From Candidatus Nomurabacteria bacterium GW2011_GWE2_34_25 (GTDB lineage Bacteria; Patescibacteriota; Minisyncoccia; Phycocordibacterales; UBA9973): DNA of 54,608 bases. The stretch lies in assembly GCA_000990325.1 (NCBI GenBank), contig LBPS01000009.1:1-54608 (forward strand), in the 5' to 3' direction. Below the pieces are notes generated by a model. The model was not told where the DNA came from and searched no databases. It saw only the letters and a list, made by a program, of their open reading frames with translations. Below are positions 1 through 8,276 of the stretch, piece after piece (positions within the stretch are counted from its first letter, which is position 1; the number at the start of each line of letters is the position of its first letter). The position numbers and the translations under genes were made by a program.

Positions 1-1
1 A

Positions 2-409
2 AAGATTGGCTTATGGATGCAGGGGCAATTGCTCATGGGTATGATTGTTGGAGTTCTGGCTTATCTAGGACTCACTATTATTGGAGTTAAATATTCTCTG
101 ATTCTAGCTCTGATGGTTGTCATTGCGGAGCTTGTCCCTTTTGGTTTGGTTATTGCTACTATTCCAGCGATCTTGTTTGCTTATTTAGATGGGGGTGTTG
201 CTATTGCTGCTGTCGTACTAGGCTTTTATTTTATTCTTGGTCAATTTGAAACTTATTTGATATATCCATTGATAGTTAAAAAAGCCACTGGTATTTCTCC
301 TTTAGTTGTGATCCTCTCTGTTTTGATCGGAGCTGAACTTGCTGGTATTTGGGGAGTATTTTTAGCTGTACCGACAGCAGTTTGTTTGATTATAAGACAT
401 TTTACCTAA
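2..409 (+). CDS. AI-2E family permease, C-terminal part
   Basis: The 5' end lies outside the window; the frame is open from the second base. The visible ~135 residues are hydrophobic, with several membrane segments and the family-typical closing region (a GIWGVFLAVPTA motif follows the last polar loop). AI-2E (PerM-like) proteins are multi-pass permeases or exporters of uncertain substrate. A second, complete paralogue lies at 39762-40775. The protein stops only a few residues after FLAVPTA, whereas relatives usually continue with a polar tail of about 15-25 residues, and the end overlaps metG. The abrupt end suggests a deletion at this junction. Family call confident; substrate unknown. Confidence 0.8.
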   Translation, partial: KIGLWMQGQLLMGMIVGVLAYLGLTIIGVKYSLILALMVVIAELVPFGLVIATIPAILFAYLDGGVAIAAVVLGFYFILGQFETYLIYPLIVKKATGISPLVVILSVLIGAELAGIWGVFLAVPTAVCLIIRHFT

Positions 410-1824
410 CAACAACATTACCTTACGTAAATGCCCCGCTTCATATGGGGCATGCTTTAGAATTCGTACGTGCGGATACTATTGTACGCTACAAGAAACT
501 TTTGGGCTATGATGTCTACTTTAATACTGGTACTGACGAGCATGGATTGAAAATATTTGAGAAGGCAAAAGAGCAAGGAATCTCGGCTCAAGTTTTTGTA
601 GATCAAGGTTTTGAAACTTTCAAAGAACAATTAAAAATGTTCGGAGTTGTAGATGACATTCATTTTATTCGTACAACAGACGAGAATCACGAGAAGGCTG
701 CTCAAGAATTCTGGAAGAGAGTTTCTGACAACGGATATATTTATAAGAAAAATTATGAAGCTAAATATTGTGTAGGGTGTGAAAGTGAGAAGACTGATGG
801 TGAACTTGTGAATGGTTATTGTCAAGAACATCCAGGGATAGATCTGAAAATAATAAATGAAGAAAATTACTTCTTCAAATATTCTGCATTTGGGGATAAG
901 CTTTTGGAATTTTATAATAAAAATCCCAATTTTGTTATTCCAGATTTTCGCCTAAATGAAATTAAGAATTTTGTGAAAAGTGGTTTACAGGATTTCTCCA
1001 TATCACGCCTGAAAGAGAAGATGCCTTGGGGGATACCTGTCCCTGGAGATGACACACAAGTCATGTATGTATGGTTCGATGCTCTTGTGAATTACATTTC
1101 AACTCTTGGCTGGCCTGCAAGTGAAGGTAATTTCGAGAAATATTGGGTTAATGGAAACCCCACTCAATACTGTGGCAAGGACAATACTCGTTTCCAAAGT
1201 GCTATGTGGCAAGCAATGCTTATGGCAGCAGGGGTAGAGAACTCTCGTCAGATAGTTGTAAATGGATTCATAACAGGAGAGGGAGGTATACGTATGTCGA
1301 AAACTCTTGGCAATGTTGTTGATCCTCGTGATATTGTGAAAGAATACGGAACAGATGCACTTCGATACTTCCTTCTTCGTGAAGTTGGAAGTTTTGAAGA
1401 TAGTCCATTTACTATTGAACGATTTAAAGATTCTTACAACTCAGGACTTGCAAATGGGTTAGGGAATTTAGCTTCTCGCATTTTAACTTTATCTGAAAAG
1501 TATTTGGAGAAGTGTCCAGAAATTCCTGAAGTTTCTGATTTTACAGAATATTTCAAATTTTATGAATCTTTTGATATTAAAAAAGCGACAGATTATGTGT
1601 GGGAAAAGATTGCTGAATTAGATAAAATTATTCAAGACACACAGCCATTTAAAGTTGTAAAAACTGATGAAGAAAAAGGGAAGGAAATGATAAAAGATTT
1701 GGTTTTGAAATTGTATGTAATAGCCAGAATGCTTAACCCAATTATGCCCGAAACAAACATAAAGCTGAAGGAACTAATCAAACAAAATAAAAAACCCGAA
1801 ACTCCACTCTTCTTAAGAAAATAA
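382..1824 (+). CDS. metG: Methionine-tRNA ligase
   Basis: Charges tRNA-Met with methionine in the cytoplasm. Seen: class I HIGH signature as HMGH (residue ~21) right after FYLTTTLPYVNAP, a CVGC cysteine pair of the zinc knuckle (~130), WFDALVNY, and KMSKS as RMSKT (~304), followed by an alpha-helical anticodon-binding domain. The length (~480 aa) is short but usual for forms without a C-terminal tRNA-binding extension. No ATG lies at the expected position: homology begins at KTFYLTTT, and the nearest in-frame start is TTG at 382 (another TTG at 349), both inside the preceding permease gene. The 28-bp overlap with loss of the normal start codon looks like a deletion junction rather than a designed overlap. 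Confidence 0.93.
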   Translation: MFDYKTFYLTTTLPYVNAPLHMGHALEFVRADTIVRYKKLLGYDVYFNTGTDEHGLKIFEKAKEQGISAQVFVDQGFETFKEQLKMFGVVDDIHFIRTTDENHEKAAQEFWKRVSDNGYIYKKNYEAKYCVGCESEKTDGELVNGYCQEHPGIDLKIINEENYFFKYSAFGDKLLEFYNKNPNFVIPDFRLNEIKNFVKSGLQDFSISRLKEKMPWGIPVPGDDTQVMYVWFDALVNYISTLGWPASEGNFEKYWVNGNPTQYCGKDNTRFQSAMWQAMLMAAGVENSRQIVVNGFITGEGGIRMSKTLGNVVDPRDIVKEYGTDALRYFLLREVGSFEDSPFTIERFKDSYNSGLANGLGNLASRILTLSEKYLEKCPEIPEVSDFTEYFKFYESFDIKKATDYVWEKIAELDKIIQDTQPFKVVKTDEEKGKEMIKDLVLKLYVIARMLNPIMPETNIKLKELIKQNKKPETPLFLRK

Positions 1825-1851
1825 ATTCTTAATTCTTAATTCTTAATTCTT
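1824..1851 (+). repeat. Heptamer tandem repeat, 4 x AATTCTT
   Basis: Four perfect head-to-tail copies of AATTCTT fill the gap between metG and tatD. No coding or obvious promoter role. Copy-number slippage would be expected here. Confidence 0.9.
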
Positions 1852-1860
1852 AATTTTCTC

Positions 1861-2055
1861 ATGCCTAAATACATTGATATACATGCACATACGAACTTCA
1901 AAGCATTCGAGGAAGATCGAGATGAGGTTATTTCGCGTGCTCTAGAAAGTGATACTTGGGTTATAAATATTGGCACCCAATATGATACTTCCAAGAAGGC
2001 AGTAGAAATGACCAATGAATATGGGGAGGGAGTGTATGCTTGTATTGGTCTTTGA
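1861..2055 (+). pseudogene. tatD: TatD-family metal-dependent hydrolase, N-terminal part (frameshifted)
   Basis: Opens with the TatD/YcfH amidohydrolase start: MPKYIDIHAHTNF carries the HxH metal-ligand pair, and the frame runs to VYACIGL before a stop at 2053-2055. The rest of the enzyme continues in the +2 frame from about 2056. TatD proteins are metal-dependent 3'-5' DNases or quality-control hydrolases. After the conserved CIGL one expects HP and a loop of roughly 10-20 residues before the RGE segment; these are absent. The lesion is therefore a deletion that also shifts the frame, not a single-base slip. Real pseudogene or assembly error cannot be told apart here. Confidence 0.8.
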
Positions 2056-2680
2056 GGGACAAGAATTTGTTTCTCGTGGAGAAATTTTTAATAAAGATAA
2101 GTACAGAGAGCTTGCAAAACAGGGGAAGGTAGTAGGGGTAGGTGAGTGTGGGCTTGACTATTATCATATGGACGAAGATAGTATAGAGAAACAGAAAACG
2201 GCTTTTGTATCTCAGATTGAACTTGCCAACGAGCTTGGACTTCCCTTGATGCTTCATGTTCGCAATCATTCTACTAACAAAACTCACAACGCTTATTTTG
2301 ATATTTATGAACTCATTAAAAAACATTCGGAAGTCCGACTTCCATATCATAAGGGAGTATCACATTTCTTTGCTGGAAGTGTAGAAGACATGAAAAGATT
2401 TATAGAGATAGGTATACTTGTATCTTTTGCTGGTCCTATAACCTACAAGCCAAAGCCTGAGATTTGTGATTATGAAGCTGTTATAAGAGAGACTCCGCTT
2501 GGTATGATTCTGGCAGATACAGATAGCCCGTACGTGGCTCCAGTACCCCACAGAGGGCAGAGGAATGAACCTTCATATGTGAAGGACATAGTTGCTAAAA
2601 TAGCTCAAATTAAGGGATTATCGGAAGAAGAGGTTGCTTCCCAGATTGTCATAAATGCCAAGAAACTGTTTAAAATATAG
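2015..2680 (+). pseudogene. tatD: TatD-family hydrolase, C-terminal part (frameshifted)
   Basis: True homology starts around FEGQEFVSRGE (nt ~2055), so the ATG at 2015 is only an accident of the frame. The part carries the remaining metal-ligand motifs: VGVGECGLDY (Glu), PLMLHVRN (His), GVSHFFAG (His) and ILADTDSPYVAPVPHRGQRNEP (Asp plus the family signature). All catalytic residues survive across the two frames; only a non-catalytic segment is lost. If the frames are separate in the living cell the product would be inactive. Followed after 1 nt by a perfect 11-bp hairpin. Confidence 0.8.
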
Positions 2681-2681
2681 G

Positions 2682-2706
2682 CTTACCGAAGCAAGGCTTC
2701 GGTAAG
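2682..2706. repeat. Palindromic hairpin, GARGCAAGGCYTC family
   Basis: Perfect 11-bp inverted repeat (CTTACCGAAGC / GCTTCGGTAAG) with loop AAG, right after tatD. Its core GAAGCAAGGCTTC equals the GAGGCAAGGCCTC core found at 20130-20142, 25964-25976 and 36240-36252 except for one compensatory pair change. No T-run follows, so termination activity is doubtful. Confidence 0.75.
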
Positions 2707-2751
2707 TGATTAGGATAGACATTTAATCAAATATCTGTTAGTATGACTCTA

Positions 2752-2804
2752 CATTTCATTTGTCCCGGTCTTATAACCGGTACACACTGGTCCATAATGA
2801 AATG
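2752..2804 (+). promoter_or_regulatory. Candidate S6:S18 leader in front of rpsF
   Basis: A 9-bp outer helix (CATTTCATT 2752-2760 / AATGAAATG 2796-2804) encloses a CCGGT/ACCGG hairpin (2765-2769/2776-2780) followed by TACACACTGG. The layout resembles the known rpsF leader motif, in which the S6:S18 complex binds its own mRNA at a CCG-containing internal loop. The downstream operon contains both rpsF and rpsR, as required. A further small inverted repeat (AGCGTA/TACGCT, 2825-2838) sits just before the start codon. Assigned from structure and context only. Confidence 0.55.
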
Positions 2805-2846
2805 ATATTAAAAGTAATAAATTAAGCGTATTTACGCTAAATATAC

Positions 2847-3350
2847 ATGGCAAAAGTAAAAGAAGTTGTAGAGAACGGAGCAGATGTAGATGCTACAGAT
2901 GCAAAGTCTTCTATCTATGAAGTTGGGTATGTAATGATTCCAAGTATTCCAGAAGAAAATTTGGGAGGAGAAGTTACATCCCTTAAGGATTCATTGGGAG
3001 ATCATGGAGCGGTTTTTATCTCTGATGAGTATCCTAAGATGTTAGAACTAGCATATGAAATGTCTCGTTCAATAGCTAACAAGAAACAGAAGTTTTCTTA
3101 TGGGTATTTTGGTTGGGTAAAGTTTGAGTGCACAACTGCAAATGCGAAGATTATAAAAGAATTTTTAGATAAAAACGAAAAGCTTGTTCGTTATCTCATG
3201 ATTAAGACTGTTCGTGAAAGTACTATGTCTACCAAGCGTGCATATGGTAAAACAGATGCTTCAAAGCGTCGCTTTACTCCAAAAACAGAGGAATCTTTAC
3301 CTCTTAACGTAGAAGAAGTAGACAAAGAAATTGATGCCCTTGTGGTATAA
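2847..3350 (+). CDS. rpsF: 30S ribosomal protein S6, extended
   Basis: S6 binds 16S rRNA in the 30S platform together with S18. The core beta-alpha-beta fold is recognisable: YEVGYVMIPSIPEE, ELAYEMSRSI, GYFGWVKFE and the helix leading to VRYLMIKTVRES. At 167 aa it is longer than the usual ~95-110 aa, with a charged N-terminal extension (about 20 residues) and a basic then acidic C-terminal tail. It is the first gene of rpsF-ssb-rpsR, the standard bacterial order. The ATG at 2847 lies 8 nt after a small hairpin and has no Shine-Dalgarno sequence. Confidence 0.9.
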   Translation: MAKVKEVVENGADVDATDAKSSIYEVGYVMIPSIPEENLGGEVTSLKDSLGDHGAVFISDEYPKMLELAYEMSRSIANKKQKFSYGYFGWVKFECTTANAKIIKEFLDKNEKLVRYLMIKTVRESTMSTKRAYGKTDASKRRFTPKTEESLPLNVEEVDKEIDALVV

Positions 3351-3364
3351 TTTGGTATATGTAT

Positions 3365-3480
3365 CCCGTTAGAAGCCGCGGTCGCAGTAACTAACGGAAT
3401 AAATTATATTAAAAATTTTAAGTCGAATTAAAATATAACTAAGCAGGGTAGAATTAAGACCGCGACCTGCTTCTAACGGG
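3365..3480 (+). promoter_or_regulatory. Two-state hairpin region in front of ssb
   Basis: CCCGTTAGAAGC (3365-3376) is the exact complement of GCTTCTAACGGG (3469-3480), whose last base touches the ssb ATG; GGTCGC (3380-3385) can extend the helix with GCGACC (3462-3467). The same CCGTTAG (3366-3372) can pair instead with CTAACGG at 3391-3397, while AGCAGG (3442-3447) pairs with CCTGCT (3466-3471). The two foldings exclude each other. The 130-nt gap is otherwise AT-rich and without a gene. Possible translational or transcriptional control of ssb-rpsR. Confidence 0.55.
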
Positions 3481-3921
3481 ATGTATTTAAACAAAGCAAT
3501 TCTTATAGGGAATTTAACACGTGATCCAGAATTAAAAGCAATAGCATCTGGCAATAAAGTTTGTACTTTTAGTATCGCCACCAATCGTACTTACAAAGAC
3601 GCCAATGGTGTCAGACAAGAGAAAACGGATTATCATAATATTGTAGTATGGGGCAAGACAGCAGAGAACGTTGCTACATATATGAAAAAGGGAAGTCAGA
3701 TATTGGTTGAAGGGCGCATGGAGACTCGAAGCTGGGATGATGCTGCAACGAACACAAAGAAGTATCGTACAGAAGTAGTTGCAGATACAGTACAGTTTGG
3801 TTCCAAGCCAAGTGGTTCATCTTCACCAAGTCAGGCACCATCCACTTCTAAAAAAGAAGAAGAGATCGATACCATTGAATATCCTGAAGAGCAGATAAAC
3901 GCAGAAGATATACCATTTTAG
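3481..3921 (+). CDS. ssb: Single-stranded DNA-binding protein
   Basis: Coats single-stranded DNA during replication, repair and recombination and recruits partners through its tail. The OB-fold begins MYLNKAILIGNLTRDPELK and includes GNKVCTFSIATN, TDYHNIVVWGK and GSQILVEGRMETRSW. A Ser/Pro-rich linker (residues ~112-128) leads to an acidic tail ending EDIPF, a variant of the usual DDDIPF partner-docking peptide. 146 aa is a normal length. The start codon abuts the long inverted repeat described upstream. Second gene of the rpsF operon. Confidence 0.95.
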   Translation: MYLNKAILIGNLTRDPELKAIASGNKVCTFSIATNRTYKDANGVRQEKTDYHNIVVWGKTAENVATYMKKGSQILVEGRMETRSWDDAATNTKKYRTEVVADTVQFGSKPSGSSSPSQAPSTSKKEEEIDTIEYPEEQINAEDIPF

Positions 3922-3961
3922 TTATCAAGTAGAAAGTTTATAAAGTAAAAAATTAAAAATT

Positions 3962-4162
3962 ATGAAACAAGATTATTTTTCATCAAATAACATAAAGCAT
4001 ATAGATTATAAAGATGTCGAGTTACTTCGCAGATTTATAACACCTAGTGCTCGTATGCAATCCCGTAAGAGAACAGATGTGACAGCCAAAAATCAACGTA
4101 AATTAGCCATTGCTATCAAGCGTGCTCGATTTATGGGATTACTACCCTACATTGCTAAGTAG
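3962..4162 (+). CDS. rpsR: 30S ribosomal protein S18
   Basis: S18 forms a heterodimer with S6 on the small subunit. The 66-aa protein has the family core: IDYKDVELLRRFITPSARMQSRKRTDVTAKNQRKLAIAIKRARFMGLLPY. It closes the rpsF-ssb-rpsR operon and is followed by a strong hairpin terminator. Confidence 0.95.
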   Translation: MKQDYFSSNNIKHIDYKDVELLRRFITPSARMQSRKRTDVTAKNQRKLAIAIKRARFMGLLPYIAK

Positions 4163-4218
4163 CAATCGGGCGACCAAAGTATTGGTTTAGCCATATATTG
4201 CTAAATAAAGAGATATTT

Positions 4219-4257
4219 AAATCACCAGCCCTAAGCCATGCTTAGGACTGGTGATTT
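4219..4257 (+). terminator. Hairpin terminator after rpsR
   Basis: AAATCACCAG / CTGGTGATTT with inner CCTAAGC / GCTTAGG, one mismatch between the two helices, ending in TTT. Positioned 57 nt after rpsR and before the next promoter. Confidence 0.75.
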
Positions 4258-4261
4258 CCTA

Positions 4262-4288
4262 TTGTTAGGAGAGAAATCGTGATATAAT
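4262..4288 (+). promoter_or_regulatory. Promoter of the secreted-protein pair
   Basis: TTGTTA (4262-4267) and TATAAT (4283-4288), 15-nt spacing (short), just after the rpsR terminator. The inferred leader of about 40 nt is one of the longer ones in the window. Confidence 0.5.
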
Positions 4289-4331
4289 ATACCTATATTA
4301 ATAATCATAATTTTTAAGTCATAATAACAAT

Positions 4332-7300
4332 ATGACTTTACAAAATCATATGAAAAAGTTACTAGTTGGGTTGTTTATTTTTGGATTCCTTTTTGTGGAA
4401 GTCGGACAGGTTCAGGCATCTGTATTGAGTGATGCACTATTAAAAATAAAGAATCTTCAAAAAGAGATTTTTCAATTAAAGTCTTCACTGAAAGGTTCTG
4501 TTACAGAGATACCAACACCTCCAACTCTAGGTAATACAACCGTTATTGCTACAGCCACAGGGGTGACAATATCCTCCAGTGTTACTTCGTTGGGCTCTCC
4601 GGCTTCGCTCATTGCTCGAGGTACTTGTTTTGGTATAGAGACACAAGGCCCTATAAATAATTGTTTGAGTGAAGGAGGGAAAACAACTGGACCATTTACG
4701 CAGAATAGAACAGGGCTAACTCCAAATACGAAATATTTAGCAATTAGTTACGCTGTGAATGAAACAGCTACAAACTATAGTAATACTGTAAGCTTTACAA
4801 CACCAGCATCAGCAACTCCTACCCCTATACCTGTAACTCCTACACCTGTACCACTAGCTCTTCCTTCACTTTCATCTCCAACACCTCAAAACATAACTCA
4901 AACATCTGCCGTTTTAAGTGCAACGATAACTGATCTTGGTAATCCATCTACAATTACTGAACGTGGAATTTGTTATGGAACAACTTTGTCTTCTACTCCA
5001 AGTAAGAATAAGGGAGATGATTGCTATGCGTCTACTAGTGCTTCAACCATGATTATTGCTTCAAATCTAACTCCCAATACTACATATAAATTCCGTGGTT
5101 ATGCTGTAAATGCAACTGGAGCAGGATATTCAGAAGAGGGAACATTTAAAACATTAGCTTCAACAATTGCAACTCCTTCAATCACTCCTCCTTCAATTAC
5201 AGTTTTGAGTCCAAATGGTGGGGAACAATATACTGTAGGTCAGCAAATTACTGTAAAATATACAATGGCAAATAATGATTCACAGGTAGGTGATACTGTT
5301 TCAATTTTTTTAAAAAATGTATATAGTGATACTTATAATTTTGGCTCTTTTAGAGCAGAAGTTGTAGGTGATAATTATGTTACATTAACTATCCCATCAA
5401 ATTCTAATTTATCTAATGGATATAAAATTTTAGTAAGATTTAATGGATCTTCAGGATATGTGTCTCAAGATGAATCTGATAATACATTTACAATTAAGTC
5501 TTCTACTGTTAACTCTGCTCCAGTTGTCACAACACCAACAGCAACATCTGTCACTCAAACTTCAGCAGTACTAGGAGCAAAGGTTACGTCAATGGGTTAT
5601 CCAGTTTCTAGTTCTACTGGATATATTTACTATGGTAAGAATCCACGTCCTTCATCTCCACTTGCTTACACAAGATCGTCGGTATCAATAGGTACTTACA
5701 GTGTTCCTGAAATAACAGGCTTAACTTGTGGTACGAAGTATTACTTCTATGGTGCTGTTTCAAATACAATTGGTACAGGATATACTCCTGATGGAACGTT
5801 TACAACATTGCCATGTGGAACCATACCTCCTTCAATAACCGTTCTTTCTCCCAATGGAGGGGAGACATGGACCTTTGGAAATGAATATGAAGTTACTTGG
5901 AAAGCTGAAAATTATGATTCACAAGTTAATATAGCATTGGCATTACCTTACACTAGTAATGATGGAGGCCAAGGTTACAATTATTGTACAGTAGGTAACG
6001 CTCATGCTTCTGCGGGTAGATTTAAATTTATATTATCTGAATATATTTTTAATGGCTCATGTAATTTTGTTGGAGGGAAAGTAGTGCCAAGTAAGTATAA
6101 AATATCTGTATATAGTGGGTATATTTCAGACCAATCTAACAATTACTTTTCAATTGTGTCAGCTCCAGTACCTCTTGTAAAGTCTCCTTGCTCACCTTAT
6201 GGTGATATTGATAGTGATGGTTATTTGACTGAAAAAGACACAAATCTAATGATGCAGAAAATTGGTGGAATAACTTATTTCACTTATGATCAAAATAAAA
6301 GAGCCGATGTAAACAAGGATGGGATTGTGAGCTCCATGGATATAACTTGGATTAAAAATGTTATCTCAGGTGCATCATCTTCGTTCCCAGTATGTACATC
6401 AAATACAACTCCTTCAATTACTATCACTTCTCCAAATGGAGGGGAGACTTATATTATAGGTCAGCAAATTACACTAAAATGGAATAGTCAAAATATGACT
6501 TCAAATCCTAGAATGAACATAGAGCTTGTTAATTCAAGTGGAGTATCTGTTGCTGGTGTTTCTGATGAATTGGTTGGAAACAATAAAAGCTGGACATATG
6601 TAATACCTAAAAATGTTCCTGCTGGTAAATATAAAATTCGTGTTAATTTTAAAGATAATTCTGCTGAAGATTATTCTGATAATTATTTTACTATTAATGA
6701 AAATAATGGTGGTGCTTGTCTCGATTCTTATCCATCACTTTACACGAGTTACTATTCTTCTATTCCCACAGAGGTCTTATTAGGTGATAAAAATGTTGAA
6801 ATCGCTAAATTTATATTAACCGCTTCAAGCAGTTGTAAATTAAGCATAAACTCTATTGGTTTTGTTGGCGGAGGAGCTATTGCTGAAAACATTAATTTAT
6901 ATAATGAATCAGGGGCCCTTCTCTCTAGAGGTGTACTAGAATCAAACTCTTCAAATTCTTATATATTTAAACTTGACGCACCGATTGTATTAAATAATAA
7001 TGATTCAAAGAAATTAATTGTTAGATCCGATATAAAACAAGAAATAGATGGCAATACAGCTATTCAGTCTTGGTTAAGAATAGATAAGAGTGAAATTATT
7101 GATCAAGAAAGTGGTTCATTGCTAACATACAATGATATTAAAGATAATTCCATGAATCCTTTCCAGAAAATAATAGCCAAGAGAAATCATACCCCAGTTC
7201 TCAAAATAATTTCTCCAAAGTCAGGAGATAAATTAGATGCATCAAAATTAATATCTGTAGTATTTGAGACTAATAATGCGTATCCTGCAGTGCACGATGT

Positions 7301-8258
7301 TAGTTTGATTAATAAGAATAACACTAAAGGTTCTGAACATTCAATCACTTATTTAATTGGTGCTGGATTAAAACACGGTGTTTCGTTCACAGATAATCAA
7401 ATTAATAGTTCAAAAGAACAGAAGGTTAGTTTTTCTCTCCAGAAAGCTATTAAAGATTGGAAATGGGATATAAATTCTACTGATAAATATACAATTAAAA
7501 TTTGTGTTTTACCATATAGAGATTCTTGTAAGGAAAGTAATGAATTTAATTTCACCACAAATTCATCAACACTTACAAATGACCAAACTCCTCTAAGTCT
7601 TGTTGCTTCTATTGAAAATATTAAGAATAATCCTTCGTTGTATAAGGGTAAAAAAGTTACAACACAAGGGTATTATTATGCTTATAATTTATGGCGTGCA
7701 AGTCCAAAAACAGGGAATATAGACATAAACAATAAAGTTAACTTAGATGGATTAAATTTATCTTTAAAAATTGGAACGGATAGTATGCAGTCTTTAATTG
7801 ATAAGTATAAAAGTTATACAAAAACCTCACCACCCAATGTATTTAAATTAGAAGTTACTGGTACTGTTTATACAACTTCATACCCAATAGGTACCAATGA
7901 AGGTAGTGGTGTATATCTAGAAGTTGATTCAATGAAAATTGGAGAAATATCTACCCCTATTAATACAGTTCCTATTATTTCAGGCGGAGGAGGTGGTAGT
8001 GAATCTTGTAGTGTTCCTTTGTTTACAACTCTACTAAGAATTGGTTCAAAGGGTGATCAAGCTGAATCTCTGCAAGTCCTATTGAATGATCAAGGATTTT
8101 TACCAGACAATGAAATTGATGGGTCATTTGGTTTCAAGACTTGGAAAGCTTTGAAAGCCTTCCAGCTAGCTCATGGATTAAAAGGAGATGGTATCATGGG
8201 TAAACAAACTAGAGCCTACTTCAATACATTGTGGACCAATCAATGTTTAGCTGATTAG
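4332..8258 (+). CDS. Giant secreted multidomain surface protein with dockerin-like and peptidoglycan-binding modules
   Basis: 1308 aa; the real start may be ATG 4350 (MKKLLVGLFIFGF), which puts the signal peptide at the very N-terminus with probable cleavage after QVQA. Then a short coiled coil, three fibronectin-like modules recognisable by S(V/I)TxxSAVLxA and TTLP/TFKT ends (~residues 55-160, 180-275, 395-495), three SPNGGE beta-sandwich modules (~293, 505, 700), and a dockerin-like pair of calcium loops, DIDSDGYLTEKD and DVNKDGIVSSMD (~623-665). A PG_binding_1 domain ends the protein (~1235-1300: LRIGSKGDQAESLQVLL, DGSFGFKTWKALKAFQ). Likely anchored to peptidoglycan and used for adhesion or surface assembly; partner unknown. 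Shares signal and coiled coil with the next gene. Confidence 0.8.
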   Translation: MTLQNHMKKLLVGLFIFGFLFVEVGQVQASVLSDALLKIKNLQKEIFQLKSSLKGSVTEIPTPPTLGNTTVIATATGVTISSSVTSLGSPASLIARGTCFGIETQGPINNCLSEGGKTTGPFTQNRTGLTPNTKYLAISYAVNETATNYSNTVSFTTPASATPTPIPVTPTPVPLALPSLSSPTPQNITQTSAVLSATITDLGNPSTITERGICYGTTLSSTPSKNKGDDCYASTSASTMIIASNLTPNTTYKFRGYAVNATGAGYSEEGTFKTLASTIATPSITPPSITVLSPNGGEQYTVGQQITVKYTMANNDSQVGDTVSIFLKNVYSDTYNFGSFRAEVVGDNYVTLTIPSNSNLSNGYKILVRFNGSSGYVSQDESDNTFTIKSSTVNSAPVVTTPTATSVTQTSAVLGAKVTSMGYPVSSSTGYIYYGKNPRPSSPLAYTRSSVSIGTYSVPEITGLTCGTKYYFYGAVSNTIGTGYTPDGTFTTLPCGTIPPSITVLSPNGGETWTFGNEYEVTWKAENYDSQVNIALALPYTSNDGGQGYNYCTVGNAHASAGRFKFILSEYIFNGSCNFVGGKVVPSKYKISVYSGYISDQSNNYFSIVSAPVPLVKSPCSPYGDIDSDGYLTEKDTNLMMQKIGGITYFTYDQNKRADVNKDGIVSSMDITWIKNVISGASSSFPVCTSNTTPSITITSPNGGETYIIGQQITLKWNSQNMTSNPRMNIELVNSSGVSVAGVSDELVGNNKSWTYVIPKNVPAGKYKIRVNFKDNSAEDYSDNYFTINENNGGACLDSYPSLYTSYYSSIPTEVLLGDKNVEIAKFILTASSSCKLSINSIGFVGGGAIAENINLYNESGALLSRGVLESNSSNSYIFKLDAPIVLNNNDSKKLIVRSDIKQEIDGNTAIQSWLRIDKSEIIDQESGSLLTYNDIKDNSMNPFQKIIAKRNHTPVLKIISPKSGDKLDASKLISVVFETNNAYPAVHDVSLINKNNTKGSEHSITYLIGAGLKHGVSFTDNQINSSKEQKVSFSLQKAIKDWKWDINSTDKYTIKICVLPYRDSCKESNEFNFTTNSSTLTNDQTPLSLVASIENIKNNPSLYKGKKVTTQGYYYAYNLWRASPKTGNIDINNKVNLDGLNLSLKIGTDSMQSLIDKYKSYTKTSPPNVFKLEVTGTVYTTSYPIGTNEGSGVYLEVDSMKIGEISTPINTVPIISGGGGGSESCSVPLFTTLLRIGSKGDQAESLQVLLNDQGFLPDNEIDGSFGFKTWKALKAFQLAHGLKGDGIMGKQTRAYFNTLWTNQCLAD

Positions 8259-8276
8259 AAAAAGATTAAATTAATT

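Noticed and set aside
1861..2680. Programmed frameshift in tatD
   Set aside because: No slippery heptamer, and conserved residues are missing at the junction; a deletion explains it better.
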